Assembly: GCA_003446775.1 (NCBI GenBank)
Contig: DMCH01000165.1
Coordinates: forward strand, 1-12,042
Origin: Chloroflexota bacterium
GTDB lineage: Bacteria > Chloroflexota > Dormibacteria > Dormibacterales > Dormibacteraceae
Reading direction: 5' to 3'
Length of the DNA stretch: 12,042 nt
Below are positions 1 through 5,967 of this stretch, piece after piece (positions within the stretch are counted from its first letter, which is position 1; each line of letters begins with the position of its first letter). The notes beneath the pieces are model-generated. The model made no database searches. It saw only the letters and a program-made list of their open reading frames with translations, and was not told the DNA's origin. A program made the translations under genes and the position numbers.

Positions 1-3
1 GAG

Positions 4-24
4 CAGCTGTTTTGTAAACAGGTG
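4..24. promoter_or_regulatory. Imperfect dyad 1, candidate operator
   Basis: CAGCTGTTT (4-12), three bases, then AAACAGGTG (16-24): 8 of 9 positions pair as an inverted repeat. The left half-site is identical to that of the second dyad at 68-76. It lies in a low-GC stretch with no coding support. A dimeric repressor site is the natural reading; an RNA hairpin is an alternative. Confidence 0.45.
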
Positions 25-46
25 GTCTTCCTCTGAGATCGAAATC

Positions 47-60
47 GGCCCAAAAGGGCC
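47..60. other. Small perfect hairpin between the two dyads
   Basis: GGCCC, AAAA, GGGCC: a perfect 5-bp GC stem with a four-base loop. It reads as a hairpin on both strands. There is no clear U-tract beyond it on either strand, so a full intrinsic terminator is not shown. Confidence 0.4.
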
Positions 61-67
61 TTATGAC

Positions 68-88
68 CAGCTGTTTAAAAAACAACTG
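68..88. promoter_or_regulatory. Imperfect dyad 2, candidate operator
   Basis: CAGCTGTTT (68-76), AAA, then AAACAACTG (80-88), with 8 of 9 positions paired. It has the same size, half-site and spacer length as the dyad at 4-24, centre-to-centre 64 bp, close to six helical turns. On the minus strand the central TTTTTT could also act as the tail of a weak terminator, so the operator reading is not unique. Confidence 0.45.
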
Positions 89-125
89 AACAGCCCTTTT
101 GTGCTGTGTGGATAAGGATAACTCC

Positions 126-230
126 ATGAGAATTTTGAAAGCGACCATGACGGCCCCACCCGAGAAAGCAACCGGGTGGTCGGTGCGATACCCCAGCCCG
201 ATCAACCGGCCCGTGCCCAAGCGCGGTTGA
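126..230 (+). CDS. Possible 34-aa plus-strand small ORF
   Basis: ATG at 126 is preceded by AAGGA at 114-118 with a seven-base spacer and opens a 34-codon frame ending at TGA 228-230 (MRILKATMTAPPEKATG... to VPKRG). It resembles no family I know and contains a GC-rich hairpin (156-179). It is the only plus-strand start with a credible ribosome-binding site outside the operon. It could be a leader peptide or a chance frame. Confidence 0.2.
   Translation: MRILKATMTAPPEKATGWSVRYPSPINRPVPKRG
156..179 (-). terminator. GC-rich hairpin downstream of the operon, possible terminator
   Basis: CCACCCG (156-162) and CGGGTGG (173-179) form a perfect 7-bp stem with a 10-base loop. It lies about 88 bases beyond the last stop codon of the minus-strand operon, where an end of transcription is expected. 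No U-tract follows on the minus strand, so it may only pause polymerase or protect the mRNA 3' end. Confidence 0.3.
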
Positions 231-266
231 ACAGCGGGATGCTCGGCGGCTACCTGGAACGGGGGC

Positions 267-590
267 TCACGCGCCGTCTGGGGGTTGGCGCGCGATCGAG
301 GCGTCCAATTCCGTTCTGAGCTGAGCGACCAAGGCGGCAATTTCGCGGTCCGACCCGAGCCGACCGGCCGCCCGAAGTTGCCCGACCGCGACACCCATCA
401 CGAAAGCGGCAAGCGGCGCGAACTTTCTCTCACTGGTGTGCGCAACTGTACCCGCGAGCTCCAGCACCTCGGCGGCCACGCGGGAGCTGATGGTGGGCGG
501 CTCGATCTCCACGCCCAGCACATGAACCAGCCGGGCCAGCCGTGCGCCGAAGTCCGCGAAGTATTCGGCGATTCGCGGTTGCGGGCTCAT
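267..590 (-). CDS. DUF6457-like small helical protein, 107 aa
   Basis: This is the last gene of the operon. The start at 590 overlaps the exporter's stop by 4 bp, which is why a longer upstream frame is not used. The core VLELAGTVAHTSERKFAPLAAFVMGVAVGQ resembles the DUF6457 signature (LLDLAR..AH...RPAAPLTTFLxGLAxG), a small helical domain common in Actinomycetota and often found with molybdenum-cofactor genes. The rest is helical (EYFADFGARLARLVHVLGVE; REIAALVAQLRTELD). No cysteines, signal peptide or clear membrane anchor. Function is unknown. A link to molybdoenzymes, such as a sulfite-oxidising one elsewhere, is conceivable but not visible here. The family match is from memory of the pattern, so moderate certainty. 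Confidence 0.65.
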   Translation of the reverse strand: MSPQPRIAEYFADFGARLARLVHVLGVEIEPPTISSRVAAEVLELAGTVAHTSERKFAPLAAFVMGVAVGQLRAAGRLGSDREIAALVAQLRTELDASIARQPPDGA

Positions 591-1432
591 GACTCCTTCA
601 CCTCCATCGATTGGCCAGGTCCGCTTTGCACCAAAGCCAACGGCTTGCGCCGCGGCCATGTGCGGATCGCGGCGTATATCAGGAACAGGCCGAACAATCC
701 CGCCAGTACTCGGACCGGCAGCGACAGAGCGAGCGCGGCGCCGATCAGAGCTGCCGGCACCCCGGCGACAGCGATCCAACCCGCTGCGCGGACATCGACG
801 TTGCCGTGCCGATAGTGCGTGATGGCGCCGACCGCGGCCGTCGGCAGAATGGCAACCAACGACGTGCCCTGGGCGACTCGCTGGACCAACCCGAACCCCA
901 AGACCAGGGTCGGAACTATGAAAACACCGCCGCCGACTCCGGTGATACCGCTCAATATGCCGATGGCGAGACCGCACACCGTGATCAGGAGGTAATGCGC
1001 GAGGTCTAAGGTGCCATCCTCGGAGCCCGCGAGCGCAGAGCCCCCCAGGACCACATCATGGAGCTCCTTCAATCCAACCACTGCAAGCAACACCGTGACC
1101 AGAATCTTGAGCGCGCTCTCGGGGACCTGCCGAGAAGCGTGAGCGCCCGCAAAGGCGCCCACTGCGCTGCCGAGCACCAGGAAGAAAGCCACCGCCAGAT
1201 CGACCTGCGGTTTTCCTCTGCCGACGTAGTAGATGGCTGCTCCGACTAGAGCGATGGGAAGGATTGCCGCCAACGAGGTGCCGCTCGCGCGGCGCTGGTC
1301 GGCCTTCGACCACATGACCTGCAGCGGCACCATAAGGAATCCGCCACCGACTCCCAAAAGGCCACTCGCGAGGCCGGCGATTCCACCGATCGCGGCGTCG
1401 ACTCGGGGATTGGTTCGCTTCGGTCTACTGAT
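587..1432 (-). CDS. TauE/SafE-family anion permease, likely sulfite exporter
   Basis: An integral membrane protein with about eight hydrophobic segments and the internal duplication of this family: GGIAGLASGLLGVGGGFLMVP in the first half and GLAIGILSGITGVGGGVFIVP in the second, each followed by a GTSLAAILP or GTSLVAILP element. TauE/SafE proteins move sulfite, sulfoacetate and other organosulfonates across the membrane. An exporter fits the end product of sHdr sulfur oxidation, sulfite, although the substrate is not proven by sequence. The start is unresolved: between the coding start needed for the first helix and the upstream radical SAM gene, no in-frame ATG, GTG or TTG exists. The nearest candidate is ATC at 1432, just before the upstream stop TAG, giving 281 residues. 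The only upstream ATG, at 1666, lies deep inside the radical SAM gene. The 3' end overlaps the next gene as ATGA. Confidence 0.85.
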   Translation of the reverse strand: MSRPKRTNPRVDAAIGGIAGLASGLLGVGGGFLMVPLQVMWSKADQRRASGTSLAAILPIALVGAAIYYVGRGKPQVDLAVAFFLVLGSAVGAFAGAHASRQVPESALKILVTVLLAVVGLKELHDVVLGGSALAGSEDGTLDLAHYLLITVCGLAIGILSGITGVGGGVFIVPTLVLGFGLVQRVAQGTSLVAILPTAAVGAITHYRHGNVDVRAAGWIAVAGVPAALIGAALALSLPVRVLAGLFGLFLIYAAIRTWPRRKPLALVQSGPGQSMEVKES

Positions 1433-2591
1433 GCTCGGCTCGCACGCTTCGGGCGGGCCGGCCGGCCACCGGCGGGGCCCAAAGCTCGCGCGGCCGCGTC
1501 GGACCGGGTCCGGATCGGAGAATCTCGTCCAGGCGCAGCTGGCGGCGAATCTCCAGCTCGTCCGACTCGGTCGGCTGCCACGGGTAGTCGCGTGGCGCTT
1601 CGCTGGGACGCCAGCTCCCCATCGGCCTCGTGCAGCCCGGCTCTCCACCCGCGCCTGGGCAGCCATTGGTCATGAAGGCGAAGCCGTCCGCGACGGTCTC
1701 CTCGACCAGCGCCCGCGGAGCGCTGATGGAGACCAGTGCGCCTTCATTGTCGTAGGCGAATGCGCCGGCGCTAAGGCCGCTCTCCTCGAGGAGGAATTTC
1801 GCCAATTGAATGCGGCGCCACCGGCTCAGGTCGGACTTCGGGGAGGTGCCCATCCGAGAGTCCGGCTCCGGGTTGAAGCAAAAGAGATAGGAGTGGATCT
1901 GGCGGTCGAGCAGGCGCTCGAAAATCGCCATGAGATCCCGGTCGGACTCGCCCAATCCCACGAGCGTGTGGCAGTTGACGTGCCAGGGACCGTATATGTC
2001 GCGAGCGGCATCCACGATCCGCCAGTACTGCTCCCAGCGCAGACCGCCCTGTGGAACATTGGTCCGTATCGAGCGGAACAGGTCCTCGGTCACCGCGTCG
2101 AGCCCGATCCCGATGATGTCGGCGCCGGCCTCTTTGAGCGTTCGCAGCCGAACCTCGTTGAGCGTGGGTGGAGCAACAAGTAGGGAGAGCGGAGTGGCGA
2201 CCCCAGCGCGGATCCGCTTCGTGATCTCGAGCGTGTCGCGATAGGAGTTGCCGTGCGTCACCATCGAGATGCACAGCCGGGTCAGGCGGTCCTCGCATCG
2301 GGCCAGACGGCGCACCAGCTCGTCGGTTTCGACCAGGGGCCACTCGACCCGGATGAAGGACTTGTCTTCGTACTGCCCCGGCCGTGTTCGCGCCAGGCCG
2401 CAGTAGCCGCAGTCGGACAGGCATCCCTCGTCGTAGCTGAGCAATAGATTGATGCCCCCGAAGTCGAAATCGCGCGTGAACCGGCCCGACTTGAAGCGAA
2501 GCGCGACCGCGCTCGCGTAGCTGATGCGCACCCAATCCGGGCTGCGCCGCGGCGCCGCCGCCGGCTGCAGGACGGGAAGGAGCGTTTTCAT
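1425..2591 (-). CDS. lipS1: Radical SAM protein, lipoyl synthase component (LipS1-like)
   Basis: A 388-residue radical SAM enzyme with CLSDCGYC (C57, C61, C64), canonical CxxxCxxC spacing, preceded by DFDFGGINLLLSYDEG. The barrel includes LCISMVTHGNSYRDT, DIIGIGLDAVTEDLF and VNCHTLVGLGESDRDL, which resemble biotin-synthase-like members. Near the end GCPGAGGEPGCTRPMGS supplies C311 and C320, a likely auxiliary-cluster site, related to the GCPxCxRP element I associate with LipS-type enzymes. With the other radical SAM gene it should build lipoate from octanoyl chains on a carrier. Numbering as LipS1 rather than LipS2 is tentative. The start at ATG 2591 overlaps the ligase stop by 4 bp. The 50 residues after the auxiliary motif, through the RSVRAEHQ end, are proline- and arginine-rich and look poorly ordered. 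Confidence 0.75.
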   Translation of the reverse strand: MKTLLPVLQPAAAPRRSPDWVRISYASAVALRFKSGRFTRDFDFGGINLLLSYDEGCLSDCGYCGLARTRPGQYEDKSFIRVEWPLVETDELVRRLARCEDRLTRLCISMVTHGNSYRDTLEITKRIRAGVATPLSLLVAPPTLNEVRLRTLKEAGADIIGIGLDAVTEDLFRSIRTNVPQGGLRWEQYWRIVDAARDIYGPWHVNCHTLVGLGESDRDLMAIFERLLDRQIHSYLFCFNPEPDSRMGTSPKSDLSRWRRIQLAKFLLEESGLSAGAFAYDNEGALVSISAPRALVEETVADGFAFMTNGCPGAGGEPGCTRPMGSWRPSEAPRDYPWQPTESDELEIRRQLRLDEILRSGPGPTRPRELWAPPVAGRPARSVRAEHQ

Positions 2592-3700
2592 TGCTCCGGG
2601 AAGTAGCACGAGCCCTCGGCGCGGACCGGATGCGCCTCCCGCTCTCGCTCCAGTGCTCGCGTGGTCGCCTGCCAGATGGCCTCGGCCACGACCGGGGCAG
2701 GCACACCCAGATCGCTCGCGCCCAGCTCCCGCTCGCATACCGCCGTGATCTGCGCATGTTCGGCGCGCGACCACCGAAGCGACGCCTCGAGGCGAGAGAC
2801 ACCGGCGGGCAGGGTGTTGAAATCTCCGGCGACCAGCAGGCTCTTGATCGTGTCCCCGTGGACACCGACGTAAACGCGCACGAATCCTTCCGGGGTCTTG
2901 AGGCCGGCGGTGCCGCGGGCGTCCGGCAGCGGGCTGCGCTGGCGGATCCACTTGTCGTTGGCGTACTTCTCGCGTACGAACCCATCCCTTCGATCCTGTT
3001 CCTCGACCTCCATCTCGCCGGGGCACAGCTCCAGTCCGAGTGCGGTTGCGAATCCCGCGCGGACGTCAGCGCGGATATCGACGGCGGTGAGTGTGCGGCC
3101 GAGTTCTCGTGACACCGTGGTCACTCGGTCGGCGACCCGCTCCACCGACTTGTCGGAGAGCTTGGCGCCAGGGATCTTCAGCACCTCGAGCATGAGCGGG
3201 ATGTCGAGATCAACGAGCAGGCTGGTATGGAAGAGGAGCGCTCCTCGGTCGTCAACGTAAAGGCCCAAACCCGCGATCTTGCGACCTCCAACCTCGAGGT
3301 CGTTCTTCGACCGGAAGGCAGCGTCGATGCCGAGGCGGGCCAAGCCGGCGATGACACCGTCGGCATAGCGCCGTAGAAGATCCTTGGGGGCGATCCCGGC
3401 AGGGGCGCGCGTGCAGACCGCAACCCCCAGCTGACCCGCTCCCATCAGAATGGCGCCCCCTCCGGTCGGCCGGCGGCCGTGCTGAACGGCGCGTGCTGAG
3501 CAAGCCTCGAGGTCGACCTCGTCCTCCAGGTTCTGATAGCGACCCACAAGAGCGCAGTGAGACCGATAAGTGTAAAGGCGGAGGGTCGCTTCTGAATCCG
3601 AGCGCTCATCGCGGCCATATCGCAGCATCAGGGCCTCATCGGCGGCGAGGCCCTCGGCGGCTCCGACACTTTCATCCGTCAGATAGCGCCAGGTGCTCAT
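2588..3700 (-). CDS. lplA: Lipoate:protein ligase with C-terminal accessory domain, sLpl(AB)-like
   Basis: A 370-residue two-domain ligase. The catalytic domain (about 1-235) has YRSHCALVGRYQN, the RRPTGGGAI loop at 76-84, KNDLEVGGRKIAG with catalytic-site lysine K141, and a LLFHTSLLVDLD strand. The second domain (about 245-370) begins with EKYANDKWIRQRSP, the hallmark of the LplB-type accessory domain, and contains VYVGVHGDTIKSLLVAGDF. Bacterial LplA proteins carry this domain to drive adenylation, and the fused form is what sHdr-linked ligases show. It activates lipoate or octanoate with ATP and loads it on carrier lysines such as those of LbpA. It is sandwiched between the two radical SAM genes with 4-bp ATGA overlaps at both ends, so the three are almost surely co-translated in near-equal amounts. 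Confidence 0.9.
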   Translation of the reverse strand: MSTWRYLTDESVGAAEGLAADEALMLRYGRDERSDSEATLRLYTYRSHCALVGRYQNLEDEVDLEACSARAVQHGRRPTGGGAILMGAGQLGVAVCTRAPAGIAPKDLLRRYADGVIAGLARLGIDAAFRSKNDLEVGGRKIAGLGLYVDDRGALLFHTSLLVDLDIPLMLEVLKIPGAKLSDKSVERVADRVTTVSRELGRTLTAVDIRADVRAGFATALGLELCPGEMEVEEQDRRDGFVREKYANDKWIRQRSPLPDARGTAGLKTPEGFVRVYVGVHGDTIKSLLVAGDFNTLPAGVSRLEASLRWSRAEHAQITAVCERELGASDLGVPAPVVAEAIWQATTRALEREREAHPVRAEGSCYFPEQ

Positions 3701-4650
3701 GCGTTCGCCCACGTCAGCGAGCAGCAGTACTCGTAGAGGGCCGGTTCCAGGCCTCGCTGGCGAGCGTACTCGATGGCGCCGTCGGCTGGATAGGCGATGC
3801 CGTTGAGGCCGTGGTCGATGGCGGCGCGATCCATCTCCTGCTTCATCTTCCCCATCGGCCGCCCGCACCCCAGGTTGACTTTGGTGTCGGGCATGGCCTG
3901 CCGCGCGGTGGCGAAGAACTCGACCACGTCCTCGAGAGGAGGCGGCTTCAGGTGCGACATCGGGGTCCCGACGAGCGGCGTCAGCACGACCAGGATCAAG
4001 GTAGAGACCGGGTAGCGGCGAATCATCTCAAGGGCTCTCCACTCGCCCAGGAGCCGCGCGTAGTGGAGGCCGAGCACGATGTGGGGGATGATGCGCAAGC
4101 CGTGTTCGGCCAGGAGCGCGAGCGAGCGCTCGAAGTCGTCGGGGGTCAGGTCCAGGTGGTAGACCTCCCGGATTGTCTCCTCGGCGCCGATGATGTCGAG
4201 CATCACGCCGTCGACCCCTGCCGCCACCAATCCCTCGGCGAGCCGCGGCGAGACTACCCCGGAGTGGACGATCACCCGCATCCCGAGCTCCTCGCGCACG
4301 CGCCTCATAGCGGCAACGTGAGGGAGCAGCGGCACGCCGCCTGTGCGATTCGAACCGCCCGAGACCAGGAGCCCCTCAGTTCCGGACGCCTGCAGCCGCT
4401 GGGCGGTGGCGAACAGATCGGTGTCCTTCTGCAGTGTGACCATGCCCTCCAGAACGTGGGTTTTGCAGTGGTCGCATTGGAGGGCGCATGCCGTACCCGT
4501 CACGCTGATGGGGAGAAAGCGGTTGTGCTTCTCCGGCCGCCATTCCGCGGTCTGCCAGCGCTTCAATCCCGGCGCATAGAACTCCATGGTGTTGCCGAAG
4601 CGTTCCCTGCGCAGCTTCAGGCCGGGCGTCTCGGTGGCCAAACTGCTCAC
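3697..4650 (-). CDS. lipS2: Radical SAM protein, lipoyl synthase component (LipS2-like)
   Basis: A 317-residue radical SAM enzyme. The cluster motif CALQCDHC (C55, C59, C62) has the canonical CxxxCxxC spacing and is followed by a TIM-barrel-like run (GLLVSGGSNRTG, MRVIVHSGVV, GVMLDIIG, IIPHIVLGLHY). C-terminal cysteines C262 (NLGCGRP), C309 and C310 (EYCCSLTW) could bind an auxiliary cluster, as lipoyl synthases need. In the novel lipoate pathway known from archaea and sHdr bacteria, two radical SAM proteins, LipS1 and LipS2, insert the two sulfurs at C6 and C8 of the octanoyl chain. The pairing with a second radical SAM gene and two ligases supports this. Which of the two is LipS1 or LipS2 is tentative. 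The GTG start at 4650 overlaps the preceding stop as GTGA. Confidence 0.75.
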   Translation of the reverse strand: MSSLATETPGLKLRRERFGNTMEFYAPGLKRWQTAEWRPEKHNRFLPISVTGTACALQCDHCKTHVLEGMVTLQKDTDLFATAQRLQASGTEGLLVSGGSNRTGGVPLLPHVAAMRRVREELGMRVIVHSGVVSPRLAEGLVAAGVDGVMLDIIGAEETIREVYHLDLTPDDFERSLALLAEHGLRIIPHIVLGLHYARLLGEWRALEMIRRYPVSTLILVVLTPLVGTPMSHLKPPPLEDVVEFFATARQAMPDTKVNLGCGRPMGKMKQEMDRAAIDHGLNGIAYPADGAIEYARQRGLEPALYEYCCSLTWANA

Positions 4651-5105
4651 TCCGCCACCGCTCCCTGCCGCCGGTAGCGCTCGATCTCGGCCGCAAACCA
4701 CAAACGAAGCTGCTCCTCGCCCCTCAACAGCTGCGACAGCTCCGAGCTGTCGGCCATGTCCAGTTCGACCAGCCAAGCCTCGTTGGGATCGTCGTTGAGT
4801 ACGCCCGGCCTGCTCAACACCTGCGCGTTGCGGCCGCTAACGACGCCGGAAACCGGCGCCTGGAGCGGACCAACGAACTTCGCCGCCTCGACATTGCCGA
4901 ATGGCTCCCCCCGGTTCACGTGCGTGCCCACGACGCTCAACGAGACCTCGACTATGTCGCCGCTGGTCTCCCGGCCGAGGGGATCGAATCCGACCCGTGC
5001 CACCCGCGACCCCGGCTGAAGCTCGACCCAGAGATGCCGCTCAGCGTCGTAGTAGCGGTCGGAGCAAAGCCGGTAACCCCCTACCTCAAACCAGTTCTCA
5101 GGCAC
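4647..5105 (-). CDS. GcvH-like lipoyl carrier protein, third and divergent copy
   Basis: A 152-residue GcvH-fold protein. The lysine K76 sits in NVEAAKFVGPLQAPVSG, so it keeps the lipoylation site, but it has KFVGP where the two LbpA copies have KWVGP. Other GcvH features are RHLWV, ARVGFDPLGRE, GDIVEVSLSVVG and LNDDPNEAWLVEL. It is more GcvH-like in the middle than the other two copies and lacks their C-terminal cysteines, keeping only C14. The GTG start at 5105 is supported by GAGGAGGG five bases upstream and by its position just before the conserved start of the fold. It lies between a ligase gene and a radical SAM gene rather than beside TusA, which suggests a role as assembly platform or as a second-type LbpA; this is inference. 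Confidence 0.85.
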   Translation of the reverse strand: MPENWFEVGGYRLCSDRYYDAERHLWVELQPGSRVARVGFDPLGRETSGDIVEVSLSVVGTHVNRGEPFGNVEAAKFVGPLQAPVSGVVSGRNAQVLSRPGVLNDDPNEAWLVELDMADSSELSQLLRGEEQLRLWFAAEIERYRRQGAVAE

Positions 5106-5967
5106 TGATGCCCTCCTCGACCTCACGCCGCACTTCGAACGAGCCATCGTCCGCGACCACCAGCCAGACGCCGGCGCGGACCTTGACGTTTCGTACCGCC
5201 GGGGCGTGTGGTTCAGGTCCGCGTAGCCAGCCATCCTGGGCGAAGCGCCGCTCCCAAACCTCCATCGCCCGAACCTCGGCGGCCGTCGGCTCGTCGGCGA
5301 CCGGCCGAACTCCGAGTGCGTCCCCGAACGCGTCAACCAGAGCAGCGGTGGCCGCCTCCACAGTGACGCTTGCCAATCCCTCCGCCTCGAGAGAGGAGAC
5401 GTGGCGGCGCATCAGGCGCAGGAACTCGGCGCGGGCGGCGTCCGGCAGCGCCAGCACGCGCGCCATCAGCTCGTGGGGGAAGCGGAAGATCACGTTGCCG
5501 ACGACCGTAACCGCCTCGCCGATACGGCCGGCCCCGGTTCCGCTCAACTTGCGATCCTCGACGACGATCTCGTTGACGCACTCCAGGCGCGCGTCGAGTC
5601 CGAGCGTGCGCAACGCTTGGGCGGCCGGCTCCAGCAATTCCTGGTAGAGGCGCTCGACCGAGGCCGGGGCGCGGCGAGCCGGCAATGTGATCTGGAAGAA
5701 GAGCTGATCCGAATCGCAATAAACGGGTCCGCCTCCGATCTGGCGTCGAAACACGGGCAGACCCATCTCCGCGCACGCGACCAGATCCAGCTCGCTGAGC
5801 CTGCGATGGAGACCGATGCAGACATACGCGCCCCAGGGTCGGCAGAACGAGAGCACCGGTCGGTCGTTCGGGCGCATGGCCGAGGCGATGCCGTGCCACA
5901 GGCTCTGCGAGCGAGCTACCGGCACCCGGCCGGCGTCGATCACCCGCAGCTCGGTCAGGGCGCTCAT
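5098..5967 (-). CDS. Lipoate:protein ligase-like protein (LplA/LipB/BirA fold), single catalytic domain
   Basis: A 289-residue member of the BPL/LplA/LipB superfamily. The lipoyl-AMP loop RRQIGGGPVY is at 74-83, and the conserved lysine is K140 in EDRKLSGTGAGRIG, followed by AVTVVGNVIFRFP (the usual hydrophobic V.GNLLVD.D strand). It lacks the clear second domain of the downstream ligase, although the end (ERRFAQDGWLRG) recalls a reduced form of the KYANDKW segment there. LplA-type enzymes activate lipoate or octanoate with ATP and attach it to the carrier lysine; family members LipM/LipL instead transfer octanoyl groups, which cannot be excluded. The ATG overlaps the mrp stop by 4 bp and the stop overlaps the following GcvH-like gene by 8 bp, which points to that carrier as a possible substrate. 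Confidence 0.85.
   Translation of the reverse strand: MSALTELRVIDAGRVPVARSQSLWHGIASAMRPNDRPVLSFCRPWGAYVCIGLHRRLSELDLVACAEMGLPVFRRQIGGGPVYCDSDQLFFQITLPARRAPASVERLYQELLEPAAQALRTLGLDARLECVNEIVVEDRKLSGTGAGRIGEAVTVVGNVIFRFPHELMARVLALPDAARAEFLRLMRRHVSSLEAEGLASVTVEAATAALVDAFGDALGVRPVADEPTAAEVRAMEVWERRFAQDGWLRGPEPHAPAVRNVKVRAGVWLVVADDGSFEVRREVEEGISA
5111..5118 (-). promoter_or_regulatory. Shine-Dalgarno that fixes the GTG start of the third GcvH-like gene
   Basis: GAGGAGGG reads on the minus strand five bases before GTG (5105-5103), within the last codons of the upstream ligase gene. There is no ATG in a comparable position, so this site decides the start. Confidence 0.65.

Noticed and set aside
1..266. 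CRISPR array, tRNA or insertion-sequence end in the non-operon stretch
   Set aside because: Only two dyad copies with no direct-repeat ladder, no cloverleaf and no transposase or target duplication.
591..977. Upstream extension of the DUF6457-like frame to an ATG at 977
   Set aside because: The extension is an Arg/His-rich shadow of the exporter's second half; the ATGA overlap at 587-590 gives a natural start.
1233..2183. Plus-strand open frame of 316 codons across the radical SAM and exporter genes
   Set aside because: Overlaps two well supported minus-strand genes and shows no domain, no ribosome-binding site that stands out.
3493..4677. Long plus-strand open frame (394 codons) opposite the radical SAM and ligase genes
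   Set aside because: Its translation is rich in His, Arg, Pro and Gln without motifs, and it lies antisense to genes with clear CxxxCxxC and RRxTGGG motifs; a by-product of GC-rich codon use.
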